Source: Anastrepha obliqua (lineage: Eukaryota; Arthropoda; Insecta; Diptera; Tephritidae). From it: DNA of 64,000 bases. The stretch spans positions 28,356,001-28,420,000 of the forward strand of contig NC_072893.1 in NCBI RefSeq assembly GCF_027943255.1, in the 5' to 3' direction. The notes below the pieces were generated by a model. The model made no database searches. It saw nothing but the letters and a program-made list of their open reading frames with translations, and was not told the origin of the DNA. Positions 41,115 through 52,861 of this stretch are shown piece by piece. Positions within the stretch are counted from its first letter, which is position 1. The number at the start of each line of letters is the position of its first letter. A program made the position numbers and the translations under genes.

Positions 41115-42165
41115 AAGGGCCCTGCATTGAACTATTTGAAGCGCCAGTCTGGCACTCCTCAAGTAGCTCTAAAGCTCCGTTTTGATACCATTTTGAGACC
41201 TCCAACTAGCAGATATTTACAGCCAGCCAGAGCTCTTGATATAATAGAGAACACTGATGGAATTTGGGTTGGCGAACTGCCCCAGACTGTCGAAGAAAGG
41301 AGCACCCAGTAATCTTAGTCGTCTAGCTGGCAAACCCAGATATTTACAGAGAAAGTTTCCTTCTCTGAAAGGTCTCCACAGCGTCTGCAATGGGGGTTAA
41401 ATGTTAACCCTAGCTTTTCCGCGTGTGTGCCGATCGCCCAGTGACCGGTAAACACAGATACGAGTTTGGAAATTTAATGGCGAGGAATTCAAAAGACTTG
41501 CTGAGTCTTTCTTCGTATGTTATACTGGGGCCAAAGGGTTTTCGAAATAGCACATGAAGAAATGGAGCTCCTTCTGCCCTACGCTTTTCGGAGAAATAAT
41601 GGCCGCGTAGGAGGTCTCTGAGGCCAATTTCTTGTCCCTCTATGTTCCTATGTCCTGGAACCCAGATCAGAGAGATGTTACCTGCACACCCAAGAAATTT
41701 GATCTCCTCCTTACAAGAGTTTAGATTTTCCCCTCATTCCAATCCTGCCTATTTGGAAAGATTGCCCTCGCGCGACCCTCAAACTCTAGTTTGCTTTCTA
41801 ATTTTCAAAATTTTATGCCATATGCCTAAGCTAGAAGCGTATAAAAATATTGAAAAACTCTTTCCTATATAAGATATTTTCAGCGTTGAATCTCAAAGGC
41901 TTCAGAAGTCATAACTGTTTGAAGATGCACTAACAAACCAAAAACAAAAAAAAAAAACAATTAACGAAATTAAAGAAAATAATTTCCCAAAGAACAGATA
42001 CGGGAATCTGATGGCTGATTCCGCTGAATAGCGACAGCAGTGGATGTCATGGAGAATTTGGTCTAACGGATGGTTACACATATTCCTGCAATCCTTTGCG
42101 CGCACTCCAATCTCTCAATCACACGGCCCCCCCTACTAGCCATCCATAGAGCCTTATTGGTCTAG
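41115..42165 (-). mobile_element. RNase H-type LINE 3' fragment, minus strand
   Basis: From 42165 down: a thumb piece (IERLECAQRIAGICVTIR), an A/T-rich gap, then WVPGHRNIEGQE (the H motif of RNase H) near 41640-41670, and the C-terminal zinc region near 41345-41400 (CRRCGDLSEKETFS). It ends with the same 3' UTR as 20.5 kb (GCCAGACTGGCGCTTCAA) at about 41140. The same family as 20280-20607 by UTR identity. Confidence 0.65.
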
Positions 42166-42169
42166 TAAC

Positions 42170-43912
42170 CGCTATTTTTAAAATATTAAGAAAAATAACT
42201 CTGGTCATATAAGAAGACTTATTTTTAACTGATTTCGAAACTTATTCGGAAAATTTTTATTATTTTTCTGATATTCTTTTGTCTACTTTTTCTTCTTTGG
42301 TTATCTACTACTAGCAAATCGATAGTAATTTTTTAGTTCCTAATGGAAAAAATGTTTTGGAGAATCGCATTTTCTTATCACCACCTTCGGCCTTCATTTT
42401 AAGAATTTTACTACAGCAGCAGCGATCCCGAACTACAGACGAGGAGACTGAAAAGAATAACTCTCTGAAAGGCTATCTACTACCTCCCATTGAGAGGAAA
42501 TTGAAATTATATAAAATAGGTACATTTCAGAGTAAAAACTTAAAAAAACCGACTAGCAAATATTACCGTGACTGAGTGGTCACGTGAGCCAAAGCCACAA
42601 GCACTCTGCAACCGTTTCACGCAATCGAGTTTTTTAATGAATCTTCGCGCTAAAAAATTACAAAAAAGACCAAAAAAAGGCCAAGAAATGCAAAGAATTG
42701 CCACAAAATAAAACTTCTTAGAATTTGGCAAAAAAAAAGTCATAAAATGCAGTTACGCAAAAGAGGAGCGAGTAGGCAACCTTTTATTTTACATCGAACC
42801 GAGTTTACGCAAAAAACGGCCAAACCACAGGGCCACGCGTATACACCCGCACTGCTGACGAAGCTGCTGCCTGCGTGTTCGTACGCCTGGGTAATTTGTG
42901 GTGGCAGCAGTTTCGGTTTTTTAGCGGACCAGCGGACAATTATTGCGTAAAAAATTTTATGGAACAAAGGCAGCGCACTTTTTGCGAGTTAATAGGCGCG
43001 TCAGCAGCGCTGTGTTTTTTTTATGCTTACGTATGTATGTGTGTATATGTATGTATATATGTATGTGTTGTTATTATAAAAAGAGACAAACAATTAAAAA
43101 ATGACACGCGCAAAGTGGGTAACCAGTTCGGGCCAATGAAGACTGGCTGAAGAAGGGCATGAATTGGTAAGGAAAAAACATAAACTATTAACTCCGTGGA
43201 AAATATTTTTTATGCAATTCAAGGCTGCACTTAAAACCGATTCTAAAAACGCAGAGAATCATCAGAAACAAAAAATTGGAATTCAAAAAATTCGGCCTTT
43301 GACAAAAAAGTGTTTCTGCAGATTTTTTAGTTTGGCACTTACACACATAAACGAGATTTACAAAATAGTTTTGTTGAAGCGAGCTCGTCTAGTTAGCATT
43401 CCAAGAATCTTATAAAACAAAATAAGAATATCAAGAACGAAATGAAATGCATTTTGGGTCTGGCATGCGCTTAGTTTTTACATGTTTTGGAAAAAAAATT
43501 CTTGCATTATTCCCAGTATCAGCGTGCTAGTTGGACTTGAATTATCAACAAAAGTGGCGTTGAAATATTTACAATCAAACAGTTTAAATAAAAGTTCACT
43601 TTTACTGGCTTAGAAACGACTGGTTCACAAGGAGACGTAAGTGTTGTGTTGTCTTATGATGTGAAATTTTTAGCAATCAAATAAATCTTTAAAAGGACTT
43701 GAAACACCTACAACTTTACGTAAATTAAGCAGCCAATTTTGGTTTTTAAATAACTTTTTTACTAAATATAAAAATTAATTTGACGGACATCTTTATTTTG
43801 ACCTTTACGCGTTTGATCATTGCTTATCTGTTTGTATACTGCAGCTGTCTCAGCTCACAAGGGTCAAATACCAATGACGTAGGGCGCTAATTGTAAATAG
43901 TATAATTCTTCT
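42170..43912. other. No gene recognised
   Basis: A (GTAT)n/(TG)n microsatellite occurs at 43028-43068. ORFs up to 91 codons lack recognisable motifs. Confidence 0.5.
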
Positions 43913-43916
43913 GATA

Positions 43917-44770
43917 GGGTGATTAATTATGCGTCACCAAAATCAATACAACCAACTATTTTTTAACTGTGTGAATCGAAAGGCTGTAACGTCTCGTGAC
44001 ATGGTTCAAAAAGTGAAGAAATGACTTGGGCAAAGTCCCCGACGAAGTGCCAATCAAATGCCGAAAGAACTGAAAATATCTGACCGTAGCATCCGCCGCA
44101 TACTGAAAAATAATCTTAAAGTCAAGCCTTACAAGATCTAAAAGGCGTTTGATCTGACACCAAAGCAGCAACAAGTCAGACTTGAGAGAGCGAAGGAGTT
44201 GCTTCGCTAAAGTCCCCAAACGATAGGGTTTATTTGACCGACCGTTCATACGCGAATTTGAGTCATAGATTCACCACCAGAAGGCAGCACCCGCCACAGG
44301 TAATGGTTTGGGCCGCTATAACCGCAGATGGGCGCTCTCAAATCGTTTTCATTGAGCCTGGTGTCAAGGTAAATGCGAAATACTATCAGGAAAGTATTGT
44401 GGAGGTAGCTTTGAAGCCATGGGCAGACAAAAATTTCGGTGACAGACGACGGACGTTTCCACAGGAGTTCGAGTAAACCAAGAATGGCTAAAAAACAACG
44501 TTCCGAACTTAATAACGTCCACAGAATGGCTCTCAAATTAACCAGAGGCGAATCCAATGGATTATTCTCTTTGGACCATTTTGGAGAGGAAGGTCCGAAC
44601 TAAAAGACTCACCAGTTTTGAGGCGCTGGAACAGCCATTGCCCGCGAATGGGCCAAAATGCCTGCAAGTGGCATTCGGACAGCTTGCGATTAATTTCTGG
44701 GCCGTCTCAAGGCCATAGTCAAAGCAAAAGGTGGTCATATCAAGCAAAAGTAAAGTATTTTTCGAAACTA
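43917..44770 (+). pseudogene. maT-type Tc1/mariner relic with internal deletion
   Basis: It starts at a terminus GGGTGATTAATTATGCGTCACC. Plus coding: VKKXLGQSPRRSANQMPKEL-type N-terminus in broken frames, then YLTDRSYANLSHR, PPQVMVWAAITADGRSQIVF, IEPGVKVNAKYYQESIVEVA and LKPWADKNFG. The stretch that should carry the second catalytic D (QQDSAPSH) is deleted at about 44465. Coding resumes with VNQEWLKNNVPNLITSTEWL and NPMDYSLWTILERK (third D). Confidence 0.75.
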
Positions 44771-44867
44771 AATTTATGGCCGTTGTAATTGGTAACACTT
44801 CGAGTGCCGGACCTTGTACTTTGCGATCTTTCTAAATTTTATTTAGCCGTTTAAAGTTTACAACATA

Positions 44868-46055
44868 TCAGGTCAGTCCATATATAAAGTGCATTCAACA
44901 AGTGATTTTAATCGCGGATAATATGGGAAGGACGTGTTGTTTAAAAATAATATGGAATCTTCGAACGCGGATAAGAGGCATATTTTGTATTTTTTTTTAT
45001 AAAAGTGGTAAAAATGCAACAGCTCCTGCTGCAGAAATAAACACTGTTCACGGAGAGGATACCGTGAGTGTAAGGACTGCGCAAAAGTGGTTTTCAAAAT
45101 TCCGAAGTGGTAACTGCGACGTGGAGGATGCCCCGCGCGCTGGTCGTCCTGAAGTCTTTAACTCCGACGCCTTGCTCGAACCCGTGGAAGCCGAGCCAAG
45201 TTTGACAGTCGATAAGATAGCTTGGAGGTTAAATTCATCGCAGGGACCGGTTCACAGGCACCTGGTTCAGTTGGGAAAGGTTTCAAAGCTGGGAAAATGG
45301 GTTCCGCATAGACTTTCCGTCGCCAACCTTTTGCAGAGAGTGAATGTGTGTTCTCAGCTGCTGCAACTGCTTGAAAATGAAAGTTTTTTGAACCGTATCG
45401 TTATTGGTGATGAAAAATAGGTCCTCTACAATAATCCTGCTTGCAAACGTCAATGGTTAGATAAAGATGAATCTCCAGAACCGACCCCTAGAGATAGCCT
45501 TCACCCCAAGAAGATTCTCCTGTCTATTTGGTGGATATGGCTTGTATTGTTTAATATGAACTTCTGGAACCAAACCAGACGATAACTGCTGATTATTATT
45601 CCCATCAGCTATCAAACCTGAATGAGGCACTTAACAAAAATCGACCGTCTTTAGTGAATAGACGCAAAGTTTTGTTTCACCACGACAACGCAAGACCTCA
45701 TACCGCAAGGCAAACATTAGGCAAGCTGAACGAGCTCGGATGGGAGCTAATGCCGCATCCATCATACTCTCCGGATATTGCACCTTGTGATTATCACCTT
45801 TTCCGTGGACTTCAATCCCATTTGAGTAACAAGAACTACTCCTCCAAAGAAGCTATAAAAAGGGATATCGAAGCCTAGTTTGGCTCCAAGGACAAACAAT
45901 TTTTTGAGCAGGGAATTAAAAATTTGCCTAAACGTTGGGAAGACATTGTAAATAATGAAGGAAAATACATTATTGATCAATAAATACCTTAAACATATTT
46001 TTTTTTAATTTTATAACCACCTTTAAAAAACGCTCGAACTTATGGACTGATCTGA
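44868..46055 (+). mobile_element. DD34D mariner, copy 2, TIR to TIR
   Basis: Same family as 17532-18794, opposite strand. The termini are TCAGGTCAGTCC and GGACTGATCTGA, flanked by TA on the left and TG on the right (a decayed TA). Plus coding: NAAPAAEINTVHGEDTVSVR-type N-terminus, QKWFSKFRSGNCDVEDAPRA, NRIVIGDEK (first D) then a TAG at 45418, a deletion in the WWD motif near 45535, FHHDNARPHTARQT (second D), NELGWELMPHPSYSPDIAPC followed by D (third), and a stop in DIEA-stop-FGSKD. More damaged than copy 1. Confidence 0.85.
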
Positions 46056-46269
46056 TGTAACAGCAAGCTACGTAAGGCACCCCTGTGAGTATCCAAGCAG
46101 TTTTCTTTTCCATATAAGGATACCGCACTACACTGACAGAAATGATTTTTCCAAAGAGAGTTTTTAAATTAGCCAATTTAAAGACGTATTTTTTTATAAT
46201 GCATACTTCATTATTGTTGTTGAAACAACACAAAATATTCCTGATAAATCTATTCGTCAAAGTGGCCTT

Positions 46270-47005
46270 ATTCGACGTTTTTGTTCCTATTCGTGCATTC
46301 GAAAAAGATGAGTTCAGCGCCATCTTCGGCTGCATCATTGTATATGCATGTGGGGATTTTGGAAATACCCGTGCCCCAAAAGCATTTTGGTGTATAAAAA
46401 GTTACTTTACCGAAGTCCCTGCTGTACCATGTAGTGACGTCTTTTATTAGCCTACCCGCCCATCTGCCGCGTATCATTTCTCCAGCGGTCTTGCCATAGT
46501 ATCATCGTTTCATCCTGTATTTCACACGTTGCAGATTTGCTAACTTCCTCTTCCATCCCCTCCTTCTTTAATGCCCACAACTTTTTCCTCTCAAGGTCTA
46601 GTAAATCTATCGGTATTGAAGAGCTTATCACTTGAGCAGCTGGGCTTGAAACTGTGCGGTAGGCAGACACGAATCTCAAAGCTGGCGTTTGTTGTACCGA
46701 TGTTAGGAGCTTACACCGGTCATTATCTCCCATTTCCTTGCATGTCATCTTAGCGGCGTTCTCTGTTTGCTTGTCATAACTCGTCATAACCAATGTTCCA
46801 ACTAATTTTTGTATTTCGGGAACCCTCTGGGGTTTATGGACTAGTTTGCGATCTCGCAAGTAATTTCTCATCCTGTGCTGTAGGTTGCGGTGCTCGTACG
46901 TTGCTTATAACAGTTTCTATTGCGCCTATTGTAGACTTTCCGCGCGACATTTCCCGTGCATGTATGGAGAGTGACTGCTCAGACTGTTAGTTCTTTGCCA
47001 GATAT
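46270..47005 (-). mobile_element. R1-like LINE C-terminal fragment
   Basis: Minus coding: a thumb region (PALRFVSAYRTVSSPAAQVI, SSSIPIDLLDLERKKLWALK), then WQDRWRNDTRQMGG, and in a new frame RGRWAGRLIKDVTTWYSRDF, GKVTFYTPK, and NDAAEDGAELIFFEC. This matches the post-RT region and C-terminal zinc area of R1-clade proteins. It is distinct in sequence from the R1-like relic at 35 kb. Frame breaks at about 46465 and 46370. Confidence 0.75.
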
Positions 47006-47009
47006 AAAT

Positions 47010-47615
47010 CCGGTCGTTCCGAAAGCCTAGAACCGACTAGCATATAACGTCCTGTCTGAGGTATATGTCCTGAGCCCTGGTTGTCTAAGAGACTTTGAGG
47101 CTCCCACATTCGGGCCCATATGGCAACATTCAAGTGTGTACGCATAAATCTCAAAGCAAAGCCGGCAACTTAGCTCAGGCTTATTTGACTGATGAATGCG
47201 GAAATGGCTTCGATGGTGGGCGGTTAAGTAACCAGTAAACTACCTAATGTCGGTCCAACTTAACGACTATAAATATTATTTACTGAACGGGTAGCTAAAC
47301 AAACTCAATACGGCTGGAAGACGGCTAGCCAATGTAAAAAAACAAAAAATACCTAGAGGCTTGTCGATTCTTCGCTTGTTAACACGTCGGCATTCTCGTT
47401 ACCTTAGATTTCACAAGCCCAAAAAGTTGTATTTTTTTTTTGCCGATAGAAGCTGAAGCAGTCATGAAAGGAATGCCCAATTTGGTGTGTGTTAACGAAT
47501 TATATGGCCATTCCCACATTTCCGTTTGATTTACATATAAGATCGAGAAGGTGTTAGTTCGAATGATTATATTTATGCAATTATATAATTGGATGTTACA
47601 TCCTTACATCGCTTA
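47010..47615. other. No gene recognised
   Basis: Nothing recognised apart from a T-run at 47431-47440. Confidence 0.4.
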
Positions 47616-47617
47616 CA

Positions 47618-47975
47618 GGCCAAGTTCCTCTTCCAATGTGAATTCTGCGTCTTTTTTTTTGCTGCCAAATTAAAGGGGCCTACAGCTTTATGCCGCCTCC
47701 GACCGACATATGATTTATGGGGAACTTTTGCATGGCAAAACTATACTCGGGGATTTCCCATTACCTGCCGAGGGGCGACCGCTATTGGTGTAATTCTTTT
47801 TTTTATCACTTTGGTGCTTCGAGCCTTCGGCGAATTTCGAATCTCTGCATATCGGAATGCAGGGTTGATGAGCTGCTTCCCGGTAGCACGCACCCAGACG
47901 AGCTATCCAGATAAGATGAGCACATCTTGGAGCCTCAGTGTTCAAATACAATCCACGAAAGGGTAATCACTTAGG
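47618..47975 (-). mobile_element. tRNA-derived SINE, copy 4, divergent
   Basis: Minus orientation. The body is recognisable as CCCCTCGGCAGGTAATGGGA, then GAGTATAG and CCATGCAAAAGTTCCCCATA, and the GGAGGCGGCATAAAGCTGTA block. Upstream on minus is an A-rich linker, a TTCGAA-containing box B-like site and a GATAGCTCGTCTGGGTGCG box A-like site at about 47905-47925. The head differs from the other copies, so it may be an old subfamily or a different tRNA head. Confidence 0.6.
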
Positions 47976-48224
47976 CACTCATCTAACCTAACTCTCCGCC
48001 AGACTAAGATAATTTAATCTTCGAAAACACCTTTGAATATAGAAAATTGTGATTAGATTAGATTATAAAGCCGCTCAACTCTAGTAAAGGAACTAATATA
48101 GTTTGCGAATCCTTTACTGTAGAAGAAAAACCTCTTTACAATACCTACTTCAAACAAGCCCTGAATTTGTATGGGTTTGTGCACCATTCGGAAGTGCGTG
48201 AAAAACCAAATGATAGAAGAAGTT

Positions 48225-48345
48225 TTTTCTAATAGAAAAAGCTCCACATAAAAACAAAAGGCCTATCTGCTGTCCGTTTAAAACGATGGGTCCCACCATT
48301 TGTGGAGCAACATTAAGACGCAGACCATAAGTGGGAGGAGAAAGT
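48225..48345 (+). mobile_element. tRNA-derived SINE, copy 5, body fragment
   Basis: TTTTTTCTAATAGAAAAAGC joins the linker directly to the AAGCTCC block, so the central piece is deleted. Then GGTCCCACCATTTGTGGAGC and AACATTAAGACGCAGACCA follow, to GTGGGAGGAG. No head or tail. Confidence 0.65.
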
Positions 48346-48349
48346 CACA

Positions 48350-50545
48350 TAACCTCATTTCAAATGATAATTCACGAACAAAAATATTTCACTTCGGTAC
48401 ATTTACCTACTACTCCGCCTCGCTTACAGCTAGATACACCCTTTATCAAATACTTTCAAAGACTTTTTAACGATTGCTTCGACCATCAGTGGCACTTAGC
48501 AGCCACTAATTTATCCGCAATGTAGGCAAACCTTAGACAAGACAGAAATGAAGAAAACTTTGTCTGCCAAGCAGAACAAGGAAGTGGAGTGAACTTTGCA
48601 AACAAAAACAACCAGCGACAAAGCGGCCAAGTGTCAATCCCATGTTAAATCCAATTCCAACTTAGAACGCCCGCCCCCAAAAACACCCAGCACTCAATGA
48701 GCTCGCCAAGCGAAGACGAATGGAGGTGTTAATCCTTTATTTTATTAAATCATCACATTTCGGCGGTGGTAAGGAGCAAACACGCTAGCGCTTCGGTGAG
48801 AATCTTGAAGACAGAAGGAAGCTTAGTTAGCGCCGCGATGGAACAGAGTATCTCATGCGAACGCGAAACATGCCTCAATGTAAATTAATTATGCGAATGT
48901 GCGCGTGTATTTGTTTGTCGTGGGAGCGCAGCGGCGGTGGTGTGCGGCTGGCGCTTTCTACTCGGCTAGCTGCTGCTACGACTGTTCAGGAGGATGAGGA
49001 ATCAGTTATCCGAAGGATGCTAACGAAACTTTGGTGCGATGTTATAAATTATTCAAAATCAGCAACCGATTTGTGCACAGCCGAAGACAGACAAACAGAA
49101 GAAGGTGAAAGTGTTAAAGAGTTTAAGTTGGGGCGCGCGACAATATTACCTCGGTCTAGCTAAGCAGTTTGTCGGGGGAGGCGTAGAGCAACAAATTATG
49201 TCAAATGCATAGTTGCGGAAGTGGGCCGGCTTGAGCGCAGAAGTATACGACGACACCTCATAATTAATTCACGCCAAGGAATTAAAACAATTTGCAGCGC
49301 TGCCGTTGTCTTTGGCGAGCGAAAACTGAAAGTGAAAAGTGTTAGCCCCTTCCCTTCGTCCTCATTATGGGCGCTCCTTCGTACTTCTTGCAACATATTA
49401 ATGCGGGAGTTATCTTTATTCCCCGGACATGTGTCGGTTGGTTGGTAGAAAAGGGTGCAAATGTAATTTGAAGTCTACTTTTGGGGATGATAGCGTCTGG
49501 CTAAAGGGTTGATGAAGGCGCTCTAGTGGCAGTGAGTAGCAAGCAAGCAAATACATAACGCATTTCAAGGGCAAGATTTGCAAGTGTGAACGCATACATA
49601 CAGACACCTTTGTATGTGAGTCACACTCACAGTTAGTTGGGTTAGAAAGCAGCTTGAAAGTTTTTCGTTGCAACCACATAAAAATCTCTAATGCCCGTAT
49701 CAATCAGTCGGTGCGTCAATTGTGTGGCTACTCACATGCAATATACTCGCGGTCCAGATATCGCAAACTAGCGGCTATCAGCTGTTTACTCTTTCCACAC
49801 TGCTCTGCGTTGAGCGCTCATAAAACGCTTATTATCCGGCAAATGCGCGGCGCTATGCTGCGCGTAAAATAAATAAATTTCCAAAGCGTTTGTAATGCGG
49901 CGAGATTTATTTATTTTGAGCATTTAGCGGATAACCAGCAAGAAAAAATTCGCGATTACTTTGTTTTTTGTAGCGCAACTCTTTCCTTTTCGGTGTTTTT
50001 TTTTTTTTGGTTTCCTGTTTTTTTGCTTTTTTAGCGCGTTCGAGCGTTCTGCTTGAAATCGCATCTTTACGCTGGGATTTTGCTGCGTGTAGGCAGCAAT
50101 AAATTTGGCTAAATTGACAGTCATATAAAATGAAAAATAAAAACAGGAAAGTAAAGTCAAGTGAAGCAGCAAAAGGGTTACAAAGCAACCAGTTACAGGC
50201 GATTCAAAGTTTTTTCCCATCATTTGCCAGCGCACGCGTGTGTTTGTGTAGTTGTTGGAATGCGCTGGGACATGGGTTCGTCGATAAAGGCTAAGCGATA
50301 TTCTAGGCGCTTAAGTCTACGTAAATGATAAGAACAAATCGGCTTGTAATGCCACAATTTATTTGACTTAAGTTGGTGCGTTTGCTGAGCTGAATTGATT
50401 TCTCTGTTGTATTTCTCTCGTGGTTTCCTATGAATACCCAACGATTTTATATTTAAATAAAACAGGGAATGATTGGAAGCGGAAATTTATTCAAAGCTTG
50501 GCGCCTATGCACTTCATAAAGAAACCGCGTGATGACGCACATATT
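48350..50545. other. No gene recognised
   Basis: The plus ORF at 48855-49163 (102 aa) and others lack recognised domains. T-runs occur at 49997-50012. Composition is more balanced than elsewhere; host non-coding or unrecognised exons cannot be excluded. Confidence 0.4.
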
Positions 50546-50949
50546 GAAATCGATGGTAAATGCAAAGAGAGAGTTGAAAAACTTAGATACTTTGATCTCT
50601 TCATCAGCAGAAGTTTTGACACTTCCGTGGCAATAAATGACCGAATAAGCGCAGCAAACAAAGCATTCTTCGCAAACATAAAATTAAATAAGTCTGGATT
50701 GCTATCGAGAGCTTAAAAGATGAAATAGTTACATAATGAAATGAAATAGGTGTCCTCAAACGATGAGTGAAATACACACAGAGACGCTCAGAGAAAACTA
50801 TAAGTGGACGGAATTGATCGGACTGAAAGTAAATCCAGATAAAATGGGCCTAGTAATAATCACAAGAAAGTACAAGATTCCTACCTGGTCACCACCGATA
50901 CTTGAAGGAATTGAATTAACACTTAAAATATCGACTAAATACCTAAGGG

Positions 50950-50953
50950 TTAA
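50950..50953. repeat. TTAA target duplication, left
   Basis: TTAA directly before GGGGTAACACC; its partner is at 51690-51693. Confidence 0.8.
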
Positions 50954-51689
50954 GGGGTAACACCACTGTAGAAATTTCAAAAAATTGATTTTTTTTTATA
51001 AGCTTAAAAAATTCTTTGAACCTTTTAAAATACAGAACAAAAAGTTTTATACGTTACCGAAGTCTATTTCATAAATATTTTAAGCTTTTAACCAAGCGTT
51101 AGTGACTGCTACCTAACGACTTCTCCAAATTTCCAAACTTTAAACGCGTTTTTCTCAAAACACGTTTTCTGAAATTGGCACGCAGCATAACTCAAACAAT
51201 TTTAAATATTTTTAATCAGGTTTTTCACTACGTCTGTATAATAACCTTTTTAAGAGAAGAGCGTCGGGGATTTTCGATAGATTAATTTAAACGATTGTTA
51301 TAATTATTTAAGTGCCGTTTTTTTAGTCCAAAATAGAGTTTTTTCCTTCAAATGCTTGCTAATTCCACAAAAATAAATATTTTTTAAATCCCCTACGTGT
51401 TTCTCTAGCTATTCTTATCTAGATTAAGAAAAAAAATGTTTCTTTGTTCCAGATTAAAATTTGCACCCTCTGTGCTGCGTGCCGCGGAGCTCCTTCAAGA
51501 GAAACCACATTACAAAAAAGTCTCCAATGCCGCCATTTTGTAAAATTTTTCGATCAAACTTTGTAGTTTTGTATTTTAGTATATAAGTAATAACTTCCCA
51601 AATCAGAGTGATTGTTTTCCCTTTCCTTCTATACAAAAAAAATCTTTAAAAATCGTGTTTATTTTACGCGTGTACAGTGGTGTTACCCC
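50954..51689. mobile_element. 736-bp non-autonomous TTAA element (MITE)
   Basis: Terminal inverted repeats GGGGTAACACCACTGTA (50954-50970) and TACAGTGGTGTTACCCC (51673-51689) match perfectly over 17 bp and are flanked by TTAA on each side. The interior is A+T-rich, has a CTGCGTGCCGCGGAGCTCC patch at about 51472-51493, and encodes no transposase. Removing the element and one TTAA rejoins LINE coding (KYLRV...VDSKL), so the empty site is visible. The TTAA duplication points to piggyBac-type mobilisation, although GGGG termini differ from classic piggyBac ends. Another TTAA-targeting superfamily is possible. Confidence 0.9.
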
Positions 51690-51693
51690 TTAA
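51690..51693. repeat. TTAA target duplication, right
   Basis: TTAA directly after GTTACCCC, followed by LINE sequence TGTATGTAG. Confidence 0.8.
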
Positions 51694-52406
51694 TGTATGT
51701 AGATAGTAAACTGGCTCGGATCGGTATACTTTTCATCTCTGAAGGATATTGCTGACAAAAGTTTAAACCGTTTATTAAAACTCGCCAAGATCTTCACCAC
51801 GAACAATGTTTAACACGACTCGAACAACAATGGTAACACTACGGACTCTTATGGTATATGTGAGATCTGCCAGATCAGCCAGATATACCTTGCTTATCCA
51901 AACCTACATAATGAAATACTTAGATAAAAAGAAATACTAACATACAGCAGCGAGGTAAGGGTACTTAAAACAACGACATTGATACTGAAGTTTGAGAGAA
52001 AGATACTACGAACAATATATGGTCCCTTCAGGTGGGATGGGGAAACATATCAGATAAGATATGTCTGTGGATTTCCTAATCCTGACGGAGCTACTGGTAT
52101 TGCTAAATGCCGATTTAGGTTTGCGAGAATATCAGATTCAGACTTCACGACATAAAAGCAACTCCTTTTGGTACTATGGAATACGACTTTGAAATCGAAG
52201 AAAACATGGTGTGTGACGATTCGCCTTCCATAGGTATTTTCCAAGAATTGGCGCCTTGCGAACAGCTGTCAATTGTCAATTGGTCCAAATCTAAATCCAC
52301 CTTATAAGGTTGAAGAAATTGGTTGATGGTGAACCTCAGTATTTCACACGAAACGCTCCATAGAATCTTTTAGGCGATATTTGGAAGATTATTTCTACGG
52401 CCACCA

Positions 52407-52418
52407 TAGGCAAATGGG
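52407..52418 (+). promoter_or_regulatory. RNA polymerase III box A of SINE copy 6
   Basis: TAGGCAAATGGG, in the same place relative to the element start as in copy 1. Confidence 0.65.
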
Positions 52419-52448
52419 TTGGTGCGAGACTACCATTTGGCGTACGTA

Positions 52449-52460
52449 GATTTGAATCTG
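52449..52460 (+). promoter_or_regulatory. RNA polymerase III box B of SINE copy 6
   Basis: GATTTGAATCTG, two changes from the consensus B-box core. Confidence 0.6.
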
Positions 52461-52861
52461 CGTGTATGAAACACCAAAATAAAGAAAATATTTTTTTTCT
52501 TACAGTGATCACCCGTCGGCAGGCAATGGCAAACCTCGCAGTGTATTTCTGTCTCGAAAAAGCTTCTCATTAAGAGTATCTGCCGTTCGGAGTAGGCATA
52601 AAATTGTGGGTCGCTCAATTTGTGGATCAACATCAAGTCGCACACCACAAATAGGAGAAGGAGCTCGGTCGAAGACCCAAAAAGGGTGTTCGCGCCAATT
52701 ATATATTTTATTTTAATCCTGCGGTAGTTGACACTGATTGCGGGATCGCCTTTTTATGGATTTATGTGGATTAGGCATTCAACCATATTTTGCGAAGGAG
52801 GCGATGCATGCAGCTTAGATTTTCCTATGGTGAGAGCCGTTTGAATAACTCAGCCCGCAAT

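Larger units (their letters stand above)
50550..52080 (+). mobile_element. Composite LINE relics interrupted by a MITE
   Basis: Three coding remnants on plus. 50556-50715: EIDGKCKERVEKLRYFDLFI and NDRISAANKAFFANIKLNKS, RTE-like thumb. 50765-50950: LKVNPDKMGLVIITRKYKIP, TLKISTKYLRV, the palm-thumb segment of a jockey/I-like LINE. Across the MITE this continues as VDSKLARIGIL at about 51707. 51950-52080: FERKILRTIYGPFRWDGE, again RTE-like. At least two families are therefore interleaved. All are heavily stopped. Confidence 0.65.
52398..52712 (+). mobile_element. tRNA-derived SINE, copy 6, full length
   Basis: About 315 bp. The head CGGCCACCATAGGCAAATGG carries box A. Box B is GATTTGAATCTG. The linker AAACACCAAAATAAAGAAAA, GTCGGCAGGCAATGGCAAAC, CATTAAGAGTATCTGCCGTT, CTCAATTTGTGGATCAACAT, GAAGGAGCTCGGTCGAAGAC, the imperfect hairpin CCCAAAAAGGG, TTCGCGCCAATTATATATTT. 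The order matches copy 3 throughout, with about 10-15 percent differences by eye. Confidence 0.9.
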
